This document shows, in pieces, positions 16,684 through 24,203 of a stretch of 64,000 nt of DNA. Source of the stretch: Klebsiella sp. BIGb0138 (GTDB lineage: Bacteria; Pseudomonadota; Gammaproteobacteria; Enterobacterales; Enterobacteriaceae); the NCBI RefSeq assembly GCF_004342285.1, contig NZ_SMCV01000013.1, forward strand, positions 1 to 64,000. The letters run 5' to 3'. A program made the position numbers and the translations under genes. How positions within the stretch are numbered: the first letter of the stretch is position 1; each line of letters begins with the position of its first letter. The notes beneath the pieces are model-generated. The model saw nothing but the letters and a program-made list of their open reading frames with translations. It did no database searches and was not told where the DNA came from.

Positions 16684-18269
16684 CAAAGCAGTCCTCGCTG
16701 ATTTTTAAGGCCACGTGTGATGCGCAACTGGCGGCGACTGTCGCTATTGCGCTGCTGTTGGGATTTGTTAAGCCGATGCAGCTCATAGCGCTGGCAGTCT
16801 TCTTTGCTGGCGAGAAAGGCAAGGAAGATCGCATACGCGCTGTCGCCGTGACGCTTGTGGCCATCGCTGCCGGTATTCTCCCGGTCATCAATTCCAGGCA
16901 CCCCGCGCTGAACGACAATCTGCCCGAGGTCGCTGATGACATCTTCATGCTTCGGCAGGACCAGCTCATCGTCTTCGAACGCAGCCTTGAAGCGCGGCAT
17001 GTTCTCGCGGTAGTGGGCGACGGAAGGCATGACAACCTCCACCTCTGCGCCGTACTTCTCCGCCGCCTGTTCGGCAAGATAGTTACCGTTCCCCCGTCCA
17101 TCCAACTTGATACCGTCGCGGCGCGGTAGCCTGTCGCAGATAAAGAACAGCGCCTGCTCCTGCTGCTTGTAGGGAACGTTGGCCAACTCGACAAGGAACG
17201 GTACGGTACGCGTGGTGTCGTCGTTGACGGTCATCGGCGCAAAGACCGTCAGGTGACCCGACCGCGCGAAGTCCTCGCCGAGACAGTGGCGGAGGTTCTG
17301 CGGGAGCGTGTTCAGCACAGGCAGCACCACCTTATCCAGCCACTCCTGCATATCCAGTGCGCGGATGATTTCCGGCATGGCATTGAATTCTGCCGTGCCG
17401 GTGAAACGCAGAACGGGACCGGAGCCCCGCGCGGCACGCTCGCGGATGGAGCGGGCCAGATAGGTGCCGCCGCCGTTCTTCGGCTCGCAATAGTATTCCT
17501 CGCGGGCGTCTTCTTCAGTGGCGGTATCGCTCAGCAGATTCGCCAGCCACTCCGCTTCGGCATCTGGTGACCACGGCTTTTTCGTCACCTGGCAGATACG
17601 ACGATACAACCCCTCGCTGATGGCCAGCTCAATATCAATACGGTGAACGGAGTACCGTTTTTTGCCCGCACGGCTGTCGGTGATGATGGTATTGAACAGA
17701 TTCTCAATGCCGTTATGGGTGGAAATAAGACGAACCTTATGCCCCCACATGGTTTGCGCCAGAGCGGCCTTGAGAACGGCGGCCAGATCGCTCTGGAAGC
17801 CCGACTCATCGATAACAATATTGCCGTCCATACCACGCATGTTTGACGGATTGGATGACAGAGCTTTTGTTTTAAAGCCGCTGGCAAAGTTGACGACATA
17901 GACAAGGATATCTTTGTCTTCATCTTTCAGAACTTCTTCGCCGACTTCGCCTGCCGCCAGTCCATAGGCCTTAGACCACATAGCCACGGCGTCAATAAAC
18001 TCACGCGCCATATCTTTGGTGGTGCCGACATAGAAGGTGTCGCAACCACCGGCAGCGACAGACATTGCACCATTGAGCGCAGACTCAGCCGCTTCCGCCC
18101 ACGTCAGACCGGTACGGCGGGATTTCTCGGCAATTTTGAGCTGAGATTTATCGGCAATCCACCGGCGCTGATATGGCAGCAGCACCTGTTCTTCGTCAAA
18201 TTCGCCCGAAAGAATGGCGCTGGCGGACTGATTACGTAACTTTTCCGGCGCTGAAAGATGTTCACCCAT
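16683..18269 (-). CDS. Terminase large subunit (Mu gp28-like)
   Basis: This 528-aa packaging ATPase/nuclease starts at ATG 18269, overlapping the small-subunit stop. Visible motifs are LPYQRRWIADKSQLKIAEKS (adenine-binding region), KSRRTGLTWAEA (Walker A-like), GNIVIDESGFQSDLAAVLKA (Walker B with catalytic Glu) and RLISTHNGIENLFN (motif III). In the nuclease part, GEDFARSGHLTVFAP and IKLDGRGNGNYLAEQAAE carry the acidic residues. Mu-like terminases package by the headful mechanism from the integrated genome ends. Confidence 0.93.
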   Translation of the reverse strand: MGEHLSAPEKLRNQSASAILSGEFDEEQVLLPYQRRWIADKSQLKIAEKSRRTGLTWAEAAESALNGAMSVAAGGCDTFYVGTTKDMAREFIDAVAMWSKAYGLAAGEVGEEVLKDEDKDILVYVVNFASGFKTKALSSNPSNMRGMDGNIVIDESGFQSDLAAVLKAALAQTMWGHKVRLISTHNGIENLFNTIITDSRAGKKRYSVHRIDIELAISEGLYRRICQVTKKPWSPDAEAEWLANLLSDTATEEDAREEYYCEPKNGGGTYLARSIRERAARGSGPVLRFTGTAEFNAMPEIIRALDMQEWLDKVVLPVLNTLPQNLRHCLGEDFARSGHLTVFAPMTVNDDTTRTVPFLVELANVPYKQQEQALFFICDRLPRRDGIKLDGRGNGNYLAEQAAEKYGAEVEVVMPSVAHYRENMPRFKAAFEDDELVLPKHEDVISDLGQIVVQRGVPGIDDRENTGSDGHKRHGDSAYAIFLAFLASKEDCQRYELHRLNKSQQQRNSDSRRQLRITRGLKNQRGLL

Positions 18270-18844
18270 CACACGATCCCCAGAATCTGGCGACGGATAT
18301 CAGCGGCGGTTTCCGCAGAAAGCCCGGCGCTTTTTGTGATTTTCTCCGCCTGCGCGGCGGCTTCTTCGGCGAATGCCCGGCGGATTTCTTTCTCGCGTTT
18401 GTGGCTGGCCATCGCTGCCGCTTCCAGACGCTGAGCAACCAGTGCCAGCTGGCCGAGGGCCTTCGGCTCTACAGGGTCCGCACCGTCTGCAAGGGACATG
18501 GAGGTTTCAAAGGCCATCGTTTTGACGAACTCAAGCAGCAGCTTACCCACGTCAGAAGATGGCGCAGAACCCAGCTTTGCCGCCCAGATTTCCGCCATCT
18601 CACGGGAAGCCCGGATTTTTGCGCCGAACTCTTCCATTTTGCTGGCGTAACGGTTCAGGCCGGTACGGCTGAGCTTCATATCATCAGGCAGGTTATGGCC
18701 GTCAATCAGTTCGTTGATGGCCTCGCGGATTTCTTCCTGGGTATGACGTTTCTCACGCAGCATCTGATGCAGCTGGTCGCGGACGCCATCCGGCAGCAGG
18801 TCAATTTTCGACGGGCGCCCTCGGGTCGGTTTCTCAACTGCCAT
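18269..18844 (-). CDS. Small terminase-like protein (Mu gp27-like, DUF3486)
   Basis: This 191-aa protein starts at ATG 18844 (MAVEKPTRGRPSKIDLLPDG); the reading frame is open further upstream only because it overlaps the neighbouring gene. DUF3486 features are GRPSKIDLLPDGVRDQLHQML, a helix-turn-helix-like DGHNLPDDMKLSRTGLNRYA, and a long C-terminal helix. It is the presumed DNA-recognising terminase subunit. It overlaps the 94-aa upstream gene by 11 bases. Confidence 0.88.
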   Translation of the reverse strand: MAVEKPTRGRPSKIDLLPDGVRDQLHQMLREKRHTQEEIREAINELIDGHNLPDDMKLSRTGLNRYASKMEEFGAKIRASREMAEIWAAKLGSAPSSDVGKLLLEFVKTMAFETSMSLADGADPVEPKALGQLALVAQRLEAAAMASHKREKEIRRAFAEEAAAQAEKITKSAGLSAETAADIRRQILGIV

Positions 18845-19118
18845 GTTTGCTCCTTGTCGCCTTTGCCAGCTGCAGCTGGTTTTTCCGCTCTCTGGTGATG
18901 GCACGGCCCAGCGTTTCGAATGCACGTCTGAACTCAGGATTCTTGTTCAGAAACGTGTTGGTAAAACTATCAGGGGCGCTGCGGTCATAAGGTTTTCCGG
19001 TCTCTTTCTCACTAAACGGCGCGATAACCTGAGACTCAATCTCTGAGCAAACCATCACTGCGGCCAGTTGATAAAAAATACGCCGCTGTGCCTCGGTGTA
19101 AGGTTTAGTTTTAGCCAT
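18834..19118 (-). CDS. Unrecognised small phage protein
   Basis: This 94-aa protein starts MAKTKPYTEAQRRIFYQLAA, 2 bases after the winged-helix gene and overlapping DUF3486. It is basic and helical, with a KNPEFRRAFETLGRAITRERKNQLQL segment. The conserved position between gp26-like and gp27-like genes suggests a packaging-related role, but I recognise no family. Confidence 0.7.
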   Translation of the reverse strand: MAKTKPYTEAQRRIFYQLAAVMVCSEIESQVIAPFSEKETGKPYDRSAPDSFTNTFLNKNPEFRRAFETLGRAITRERKNQLQLAKATRSKHGS

Positions 19119-19120
19119 CG

Positions 19121-19417
19121 TTACCCCCTCGCGCGGGGCTTTTTCACCCCCGGAACTGTGGCGAGACCGCTGGCGACGTCATCACCGCGACCGGTGATTT
19201 CAGCCACATAACAGCCGGAAACATCCGTCAGACTGACCAGACCCTGCTCACGCAGCCACGCCAGATGCGTGCGCACCGTATCGCGGGAAACGCGATGGCC
19301 ATACGTGTGCAGGCAGGTCTGCAAAATCGACTCGTTGGCACTGTCGCCGCATTCGACAAGGGATCGCAGAATAACCAGTCGCTGGTCCTGGTCGAGAATG
19401 TCACGCATAGTCGTCAC
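19121..19417 (-). CDS. Winged-helix protein, Mu gp26-like
   Basis: This 98-aa protein starts MTTMRDILDQDQRLVILRSL. It reads as a winged helix-turn-helix: QRLVILRSLVECGDSANESILQTCLHTYGHRVSRDTVRTHLAWLREQGLV is predicted to form helices 1-3, then a beta wing (VSLTDVSGCYVAEIT). This matches the gp26/VpaChn25-type proteins of Mu-like phages that precede the terminase genes. A DNA-binding role in packaging or late regulation is inferred. Confidence 0.82.
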   Translation of the reverse strand: MTTMRDILDQDQRLVILRSLVECGDSANESILQTCLHTYGHRVSRDTVRTHLAWLREQGLVSLTDVSGCYVAEITGRGDDVASGLATVPGVKKPRARG

Positions 19418-19420
19418 CTC

Positions 19421-19723
19421 TTATTTTTCCTTCAGCTCATTTTCCAGAAGCAGATCGCTGACATGTTTCACCTGGCGAATCGCCGGGCCCAGTTCGCGGA
19501 GGTCACCCCGCAAATTACTCATTTCCAGCTGCAGCTGGTGCAGGTCTTTCTGACTAGGTAGCCCGGCGATAGTGTTCTCAATGCTCTGCAGTCGGGTGCG
19601 CATCAGCTCCAGTTCTTCGCGTTTGACATAGGTTTTGGCCAGGAGGAGCTGAATGACGTTCACGGCAGACATAAACAACGCCCAGATGATCGCCCAGTTT
19701 CCCTTAATAATTTCCCAGCCCAT
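19421..19723 (-). CDS. Mu gp25-like protein (DUF2730)
   Basis: This 100-aa protein starts at ATG 19723 (MGWEIIKGNWAIIWALFMSA) behind AGGGGGA. It has one N-terminal membrane segment (IIWALFMSAVNVIQLLLAK) followed by a coiled coil (REELELMRTRLQSIENTIAGL ... LQLEMSNLRGDLREL). This is the DUF2730 layout, and its place in the lysis/packaging junction suggests a Rz-like or spanin-related role; that function is inference. Confidence 0.82.
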   Translation of the reverse strand: MGWEIIKGNWAIIWALFMSAVNVIQLLLAKTYVKREELELMRTRLQSIENTIAGLPSQKDLHQLQLEMSNLRGDLRELGPAIRQVKHVSDLLLENELKEK

Positions 19724-19934
19724 GCGTCCCCCTGATATCTCTGATGGACTGACAGGTGAAACAGGTCGCGACATACGGCAGCGCCTGAAGTCGGGCTACG
19801 GGAATAGCCGCACCGCAGTCGTTACAAAATCCGTAATTCTCCGGCAGCTCTTTAACCCGGTTTAAATGGTTGTTTAAAGCCCGTTCGCGCTCTTCCATTT
19901 CGAGGTCGCTGGCGCGATCAAATGCTTTCGTCAT
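19704..19934 (-). CDS. TraR/DksA-type zinc finger protein
   Basis: This 76-aa protein has a C-x2-C-x17-C-x2-C zinc finger (FCNDCGAAIPVARLQ ... ATCFTCQ) after an N-terminal helix (MTKAFDRASDLEMEERERAL). This is the small phage/plasmid TraR form of DksA, which binds the RNA polymerase secondary channel and can mimic DksA plus ppGpp. It could tune host or phage transcription late in infection. It overlaps both neighbours slightly. Confidence 0.87.
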   Translation of the reverse strand: MTKAFDRASDLEMEERERALNNHLNRVKELPENYGFCNDCGAAIPVARLQALPYVATCFTCQSIRDIRGTHGLGNY

Positions 19935-20542
19935 TTACCCACCATGACCTTGTGTTTGCTGGATTTACTGTACCGGGCGAAGCCGTCCAGCGTCCTGAAA
20001 CCCAGATAACCCAGCGCAGGAGTCGCCAGCATCAGCGAAATATCCCAGTCAGGGGCGGGCATGGAAAAAGCATGGCCAAAAGCACCGGCCACCGCGCCAG
20101 CCTGCTGGCCCAGAGACATGATCATCACGTAAGCAATGCTGCTGTAGAGGGATAATCGGGCCATCAGCGGACGGGTCTGGCGGACATATTCGTCCGTGGC
20201 GTTGTCGCCGTTGCGGATGGTTTCCTGTTGTTCGTGGTGCGCAGCCTGCTGGTCGGCCATCTGCGCCTTGTCCCGCTCCAGCTGGAACTGCTGCAGCTGT
20301 ACCTTGAGGCCCTCCAGTTGGACTAGCTGCTCGGGCGGCAGCTGCGCCAGCTTCTGCTCCAGCACGCGCTGCTGGTCGGCGGGATTAATCGCACCGTTGA
20401 CAGTCTCGACAATGCTGGCCACCGAATCAGCGGCTTTCGCCGTGGTACTGTCGCTGCCGAACCAGCCGCCGACGGTACGAACCAGAGAAGGTCCGGCCTT
20501 CAGCAGGACGGAGGCAATAGTGGAAAGCGTTACAGGATCCAA
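19931..20542 (-). CDS. Putative 3-TM holin (GTA/Mu-type)
   Basis: This 203-aa protein begins at TTG 20542 behind a perfect GGAGG seven bases upstream; no ATG is nearby. The first half is helical and Gln-rich (QLPPEQLVQLEGLKVQLQQF). The second half contains hydrophobic segments (LYSSIAYVMIMSLGQQAGAV and LMLATPALGYLGFRTL) and a Lys-rich end (SKSSKHKVMVGK). The pattern matches the three-TM holin family of gene transfer agents and Mu-like phages. It follows the lysozyme in the lysis cassette. Confidence 0.75.
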   Translation of the reverse strand: MDPVTLSTIASVLLKAGPSLVRTVGGWFGSDSTTAKAADSVASIVETVNGAINPADQQRVLEQKLAQLPPEQLVQLEGLKVQLQQFQLERDKAQMADQQAAHHEQQETIRNGDNATDEYVRQTRPLMARLSLYSSIAYVMIMSLGQQAGAVAGAFGHAFSMPAPDWDISLMLATPALGYLGFRTLDGFARYSKSSKHKVMVGK

Positions 20543-20934
20543 TTTATTACCTCCTTACGAACCAGCCAGGCATACAGAATGACCACGGTCAGACCGGCGA
20601 GAGGGTTAAGCAGCATGACGACCGGACTGGTTGCAAAGACGGGGGCAAAGGCCAGCAGAAAAGCGCCGAAAGCCCAGATCAGCCACGAGACACAACGTAC
20701 CCACTTTCGGGCCGGGCGGTCAGGCTGACGTAAACGATAAGGCAGGTTGCCGAGCCAGATACTTGCCGCTATTAACAGGGCACCGGAGAACGTCAGCCAC
20801 CAGACAACAAATGCCTGACGGCCATAGAAACAACAGAGCAGCAGCGATAAACCGGCGAGAACGACCACAGACCAGCCGGACTGAAATACCCGGATCAACG
20901 CCTGAATCAGCCCGTCGGTATTTAATTTAAACAT
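20530..20934 (-). CDS. Membrane protein in the lysis cassette
   Basis: This 134-aa protein starts at ATG 20934 (MFKLNTDGLIQALIRVFQSG). It has about four hydrophobic segments: WSVVVLAGLSLLLCCFYG, FVVWWLTFSGALLIAASIWL, WLIWAFGAFLLAFAPVF and LAGLTVVILYAWLV. The frame is open further upstream but that extension overlaps another gene. Its place between lysozyme and the 3-TM holin suggests a holin or antiholin partner. I recognise no specific family. Confidence 0.7.
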   Translation of the reverse strand: MFKLNTDGLIQALIRVFQSGWSVVVLAGLSLLLCCFYGRQAFVVWWLTFSGALLIAASIWLGNLPYRLRQPDRPARKWVRCVSWLIWAFGAFLLAFAPVFATSPVVMLLNPLAGLTVVILYAWLVRKEVINWIL

Positions 20935-21145
20935 TATGCTTTTCCTTATATCGCTGGCACTGCCAGACGATGTCTCGTGTATCGACGGAGTCCCAGCCCC
21001 TGCGGTAATAACTGGCATGAGTGCCGTCGCAGCCTTTGTAATCGCGAGGAACGGGTGGAGGGCCACCGGCAACCCGGTGAAGCACCTCCTGACGGAGGCG
21101 ATCGCGCCGCCCCGCGCGTAACGATGAATCCCAGCCTTTACCCAT
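20927..21145 (-). CDS. Unrecognised small basic phage protein
   Basis: This 72-aa protein starts at ATG 21145 (MGKGWDSSLRAGRRDRLRQE) behind CGGAG, right after the lysozyme stop. It is Arg-rich with a repeated GWDS motif (GKGWDSSL and RRGWDSVD). It has no signal peptide or membrane segment. The location in the lysis cassette hints at a lysis accessory role, but no family is recognised. Confidence 0.62.
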   Translation of the reverse strand: MGKGWDSSLRAGRRDRLRQEVLHRVAGGPPPVPRDYKGCDGTHASYYRRGWDSVDTRDIVWQCQRYKEKHNV

Positions 21146-21147
21146 GC

Positions 21148-21726
21148 TCAACTCCGGGGAACCGAGACCTGACCGCCAATGACCTCCTGACAGGCGTTCG
21201 CCAGCTCATCGAGACGGTTAAACCAGCCGTTAAGGTATTTACCCTGAGAAGAATTGGATTTGATGATGTCGGCGTAATAGCGGGAGCGGCGCAGGAAGCA
21301 GCGAGTCAGCAGCCATTCAGCATCAGCGCCGATAACCGCTTTAGTGGTTTTAGGGCCGACAATGCCGTCAGCGGTGACACCGACCGCATCCTGCAGGAGC
21401 TGGATCGCTTTTTTAGCGCCATGCTGAACGGAGGAATCAAAGACAAAGAGTGAGATACCGTCCGGCCAGTCAGTGCAATAAGCCGGATACCAGTAATCGC
21501 GGAAATAGATCTGCCCGGCCTGTTCTTCGGTCAGGTCCTTAATGCGGGTATCGGGTTTACCGTCGCCATCAACGTCGGTTTTGCCATCGGCAAGACCATC
21601 GCGCTTGTCGGAAATACCGTATTTGGTTTCGCCGCCTTTGTCGGTGGGGTCATTAACGTAACCACCTTCGCGGGCGCGAATGAAAGAGAGTGCGTGTAAA
21701 AACGCGGGGGAGAATGCTGTTGTCAT
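21148..21726 (-). CDS. Endolysin, glycoside hydrolase family 108 type
   Basis: This 192-aa protein starts MTTAFSPAFLHALSFIRARE. The N-terminal EGGYVNDPTDKGGETKYGIS contains the catalytic Glu and the Gly-rich signature of GH108 N-acetylmuramidases. The C-terminal part GVTADGIVGPKTTKAV is a peptidoglycan-binding module. It cleaves the glycan backbone of the cell wall at the end of infection. It lacks a signal peptide, so it depends on a holin; two membrane proteins follow. It is the first gene after a terminator, so its own (late) promoter should lie in 21727-21787. Confidence 0.93.
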   Translation of the reverse strand: MTTAFSPAFLHALSFIRAREGGYVNDPTDKGGETKYGISDKRDGLADGKTDVDGDGKPDTRIKDLTEEQAGQIYFRDYWYPAYCTDWPDGISLFVFDSSVQHGAKKAIQLLQDAVGVTADGIVGPKTTKAVIGADAEWLLTRCFLRRSRYYADIIKSNSSQGKYLNGWFNRLDELANACQEVIGGQVSVPRS

Positions 21727-21787
21727 GCCTGCACCTTTTACAAGGAAGAAGGTAAATGTGGGTTCCTTCTCATTTTGTGGCAGGCAT

Positions 21788-21811
21788 AAAAAAAGCCGGA
21801 TTAACCGGCTT
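21788..21811 (-). terminator. Intrinsic terminator ending the Mor transcript
   Basis: Read on the minus strand: AAGCCGG-TTAAT-CCGGCTT followed by a run of T. It lies between the small membrane protein gene and the endolysin, so it separates the early/middle transcript from the late one. Confidence 0.85.
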
Positions 21812-21829
21812 CCTTTAAGTTTGATTCTA

Positions 21830-22153
21830 CTAGATAAATAAAATATCTTTGAATGAGTAAATCATCACCGCAGATACAATCAAAAAAACAATTATAAAGC
21901 CAGTGCTTTTATCCGTTTGCACAGGGTATTCCTTAGCAATAGAAAGCAGTGTTTTTCGCCTGTAAAGATAGATAATGAATGGAAAAATCAATAAAGAACC
22001 AGCCCCCCAAACAATAGGGGATAAACCACTTCTGTAACCTTTGTTAATACCATCTTTAACTGTATGCATTCCAATATGGTTGTTTGCTGCATCAAAAAAC
22101 ACCCAGAAGCAACATACAACAACCACTAGGTTTATTAAAATACCACCGACCAT
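21830..22153 (-). CDS. AT-rich three-TM membrane protein of unknown function
   Basis: This 107-aa protein starts at ATG 22153 (MVGGILINLVVVVCCFWVFF) with GGAG eight bases upstream. It has three hydrophobic segments: residues about 3-20, GAGSLLIFPFIIYLY and IIVFLIVSAVMIYSF. Base composition is clearly more AT-rich than the genes on either side. It is squeezed between mor and a terminator. These features fit a moron (extra gene), possibly for superinfection exclusion, or a small lysis protein. No family is recognised. Confidence 0.65.
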   Translation of the reverse strand: MVGGILINLVVVVCCFWVFFDAANNHIGMHTVKDGINKGYRSGLSPIVWGAGSLLIFPFIIYLYRRKTLLSIAKEYPVQTDKSTGFIIVFLIVSAVMIYSFKDILFI

Positions 22154-22158
22154 TATTA

Positions 22159-22551
22159 TCACTCCATGTCCAGAGAATACTGGCGTTTACTTACTTCCAG
22201 CCTGCGCATACGCCTGATAGCTTTATACACTGTTTTATAGGTCACCTGGTAGCGCTCAACCAGTTCCGGGATGTTGTTACCCTGAAAATCACGCCAGATA
22301 CGCATATCCCTGACGAGCTGCTCAAGCACCTGACCGCGTGGAAAGTAAACCTGCATCCCGCCGATTTTACTGCTGATGGCTGCGACCAGTTCAATGGAGT
22401 GACGCGGGTCATAACCAAAGCGCTCAAGCTCCTTACGCAATAAAGCATTCAGTTCGGCCAACAACGACGGAAAGCGGGAACTCTCCATCTCATCATCAAT
22501 ATGGTCCAGAATGCTGTCGTCCTGAACATCACCAAAGAGATCGTCACTCAT
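22159..22551 (-). CDS. mor: Mor-type transcription activator
   Basis: This 130-aa protein starts at ATG 22551 (MSDDLFGDVQDDSILDHIDD), behind AGGTGG and overlapping the gemA stop. The whole sequence parallels Mu Mor: SRFPSLLAELNALLRKELER, a dimerisation domain with GGMQVYFPRGQ, and a C-terminal helix-turn-helix (IPELVERYQVTYKTVYKAIR). Mor binds as a dimer upstream of the middle promoter and recruits RNA polymerase through sigma and alpha. No second Mor/C family gene is visible, so this protein may activate late genes directly. Confidence 0.93.
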   Translation of the reverse strand: MSDDLFGDVQDDSILDHIDDEMESSRFPSLLAELNALLRKELERFGYDPRHSIELVAAISSKIGGMQVYFPRGQVLEQLVRDMRIWRDFQGNNIPELVERYQVTYKTVYKAIRRMRRLEVSKRQYSLDME

Positions 22552-23102
22552 TTTTTCCACCTTCTGGCTGCGACAGCGTAAGCGCTGCAGATTGTGTCAT
22601 AGTCCCGGCTTTCGTCACCGGTGACCGGGTTTTCGGGGAGTCGGGCATGGTGTGCCAGCATGGCTTTTTTCATCTCCCGGATATGCCATTGCTTCAGGCT
22701 CTCTAGCAGGTTGTCCTCGGCGTCGGCTCGTAACCATTCAAGGCTGGAGACGCCAGCACCGCCATTACGGATGCGAGTCTGGCGCTGGACAAAATGGTCG
22801 AGCGCAATATCGCTACCGTCCCGGATAAACCCCTCTTTAAACATCGTTTTCCATATTGCACGGATTTTCAGGCTCACATCTGACGGGGCAGACATGCGGC
22901 GCTTAGAACGGCGCACAGGTTTGCTTTTGAACCCCTTAGCCTCCAGTGCCTGGATAACATTCTGCAGCTCGATGATGGTCATCTCGCGGCAGCTCGACTT
23001 GCCCGGAACTACCGCCCCCAGCAGGGAGCGGTAAGTGTCATCGTCAAGCGCCAGCTGGCTTTTGGCGATATGGATAATCTGGATTGCGTTTGAGCGGGTC
23101 AT
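22548..23102 (-). CDS. gemA: GemA-like regulatory protein (DUF1018, Mu gp16)
   Basis: This 184-aa protein starts MTRSNAIQIIHIAKSQLALD; the IAKSQLALDDDTYRSLL...GKSSCREMTIIELQNVIQALEAKGF start is the DUF1018 hallmark. In Mu, GemA alters host gene expression and DNA supercoiling. A second helical region (IRAIWKTMFKEGFIRDGSDIALDHF) follows. GGAGG precedes the start and lies inside the preceding 37-aa gene. Confidence 0.88.
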   Translation of the reverse strand: MTRSNAIQIIHIAKSQLALDDDTYRSLLGAVVPGKSSCREMTIIELQNVIQALEAKGFKSKPVRRSKRRMSAPSDVSLKIRAIWKTMFKEGFIRDGSDIALDHFVQRQTRIRNGGAGVSSLEWLRADAEDNLLESLKQWHIREMKKAMLAHHARLPENPVTGDESRDYDTICSAYAVAARRWKK

Positions 23103-23105
23103 TGG

Positions 23106-23219
23106 TTACCTCCTGTAGTTGACGAGGAACATAAAGCCGATAAACGCGCAAATCACAGCGACAGCGCCCACAACGATGACAACGCCCCAGAACAGAAATG
23201 TGCCGATTATTGCAATCAT
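23106..23219 (-). CDS. Single-TM microprotein (37 aa)
   Basis: I translated this by hand: ATG at 23219, then MIAIIGTFLFWGVVIVVGAV and on to IGFMFLVNYRR with TAA at 23106. It is one long hydrophobic helix with a basic C-terminal end, predicted as a single membrane span. It exactly fills the gap between the coiled-coil gene (stop 23220) and gemA, and its last two Arg codons supply the gemA ribosome site. Tight packing argues it is translated. The function is unknown. Confidence 0.6.
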   Translation of the reverse strand: MIAIIGTFLFWGVVIVVGAVAVICAFIGFMFLVNYRR

Positions 23220-23633
23220 TTACTCAGCCTCCAACTTGATGCCAGCTCTGGCTAATGCTGCGTTAACCTCTGCTTCCGGATATGCATATATCGCGCGGTG
23301 CGAATCAATGAAATCACGGCGATGCAAAACGCTAATAGGCTGCGACAGCTTCACGGTCCTGGACTCCAGCTCCTTGGCGTATTTACCAAGTTCGGCGTTT
23401 TTCTTCTCCAACTGATCAATGCGGTCTTGCTGCTGATTGATATGGTCGTTTTGAGCGGCATTAGCACTCTGGGTCTTATCCAGCACCTCTACCAGCGCCT
23501 CGACCGTTTTCAGCGAAAAGCTGGGAAGCGTGGCATTGATAGTCTTGATGCGCTCGATAGACGTCTGAGGCCCCCATGCTGGCATCGCCTTGCGGGCCGC
23601 AATATCAGCTTTAATCTGCTCTAAATTAATCAT
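23220..23633 (-). CDS. Coiled-coil early phage protein
   Basis: This 137-aa protein starts at ATG 23633 (MINLEQIKADIAARKAMPAW), overlapping the MazG-like stop by 8 bases; the longer frame upstream is only overlap. It has an Ala-rich N-terminus, then a coiled coil (ALVEVLDKTQSANAAQNDHI ... DRIDQLEKKNAELGKYAKEL) and a C-terminal segment with RRDFIDSHRAIYAYPEAEV. Proteins like this occur in enterobacterial prophage early regions. The function is unknown. Confidence 0.7.
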   Translation of the reverse strand: MINLEQIKADIAARKAMPAWGPQTSIERIKTINATLPSFSLKTVEALVEVLDKTQSANAAQNDHINQQQDRIDQLEKKNAELGKYAKELESRTVKLSQPISVLHRRDFIDSHRAIYAYPEAEVNAALARAGIKLEAE

Positions 23634-24123
23634 GAGCTTTATCCTCAGCCCGCATACGTTCGGCATACTGCTGCTCGCGCATCATCTTCTGCGCGGCCTG
23701 CATCAACAGACTGACGGCCATGCGGGCGCGGGCAGCGGCATAGCGGTTACTGGTTTTGGTGTCGCGATAGAGCGTTTCGGCAAGGCCCAGTTGTTCGGTC
23801 GCTTCCTCTAGAAGCCCCATAACTGACGGACCAAAGGGGCTGAGAGGCTGTGACTCCACGCCTACAATCTGCGCCAGCCGTGCCATCTTGCGATTCTTTT
23901 CATGGTCTATCATGGGGCCCATCCCGTTATGACGCAGTTGCTCAATCATGATCTCGACGTCCGCCGCCTCTTCGGCCACTTTGCTGCTGTCGGTTTTGTG
24001 GTTAAGAAAACGCGAGCAGGCGGCTGATAATTCGCTGGCTTCTTCGGAAAGAACCAGCACCTGAGATTCAAATCCCCATTTAGCAAACGCAGCCTCAAAA
24101 ATACCTTTCGTTTTCGGATTCAT
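23626..24123 (-). CDS. MazG-like nucleotide pyrophosphohydrolase-type protein
   Basis: This 165-aa protein starts MNPKTKGIFEAAFAKWGFES. The segment LSEEASELSAACSRFLNHKT followed by KVAEEAADVEIMIEQLRHN gives the E-x2-E...E-x2-D metal-binding pattern of MazG-like all-alpha pyrophosphohydrolases. Phage MazG proteins have been proposed to lower ppGpp or sanitise nucleotides. The C-terminal half is a separate helical part with no recognised domain. Confidence 0.72.
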   Translation of the reverse strand: MNPKTKGIFEAAFAKWGFESQVLVLSEEASELSAACSRFLNHKTDSSKVAEEAADVEIMIEQLRHNGMGPMIDHEKNRKMARLAQIVGVESQPLSPFGPSVMGLLEEATEQLGLAETLYRDTKTSNRYAAARARMAVSLLMQAAQKMMREQQYAERMRAEDKAHD

Positions 24124-24203
24124 AATATGTCCTTACTGATTTTCGGCGTGAGCAACCCCACGGCGCTGACGCCGGAAATAAAACAAAGTTAATTAACGAA
24201 TAT

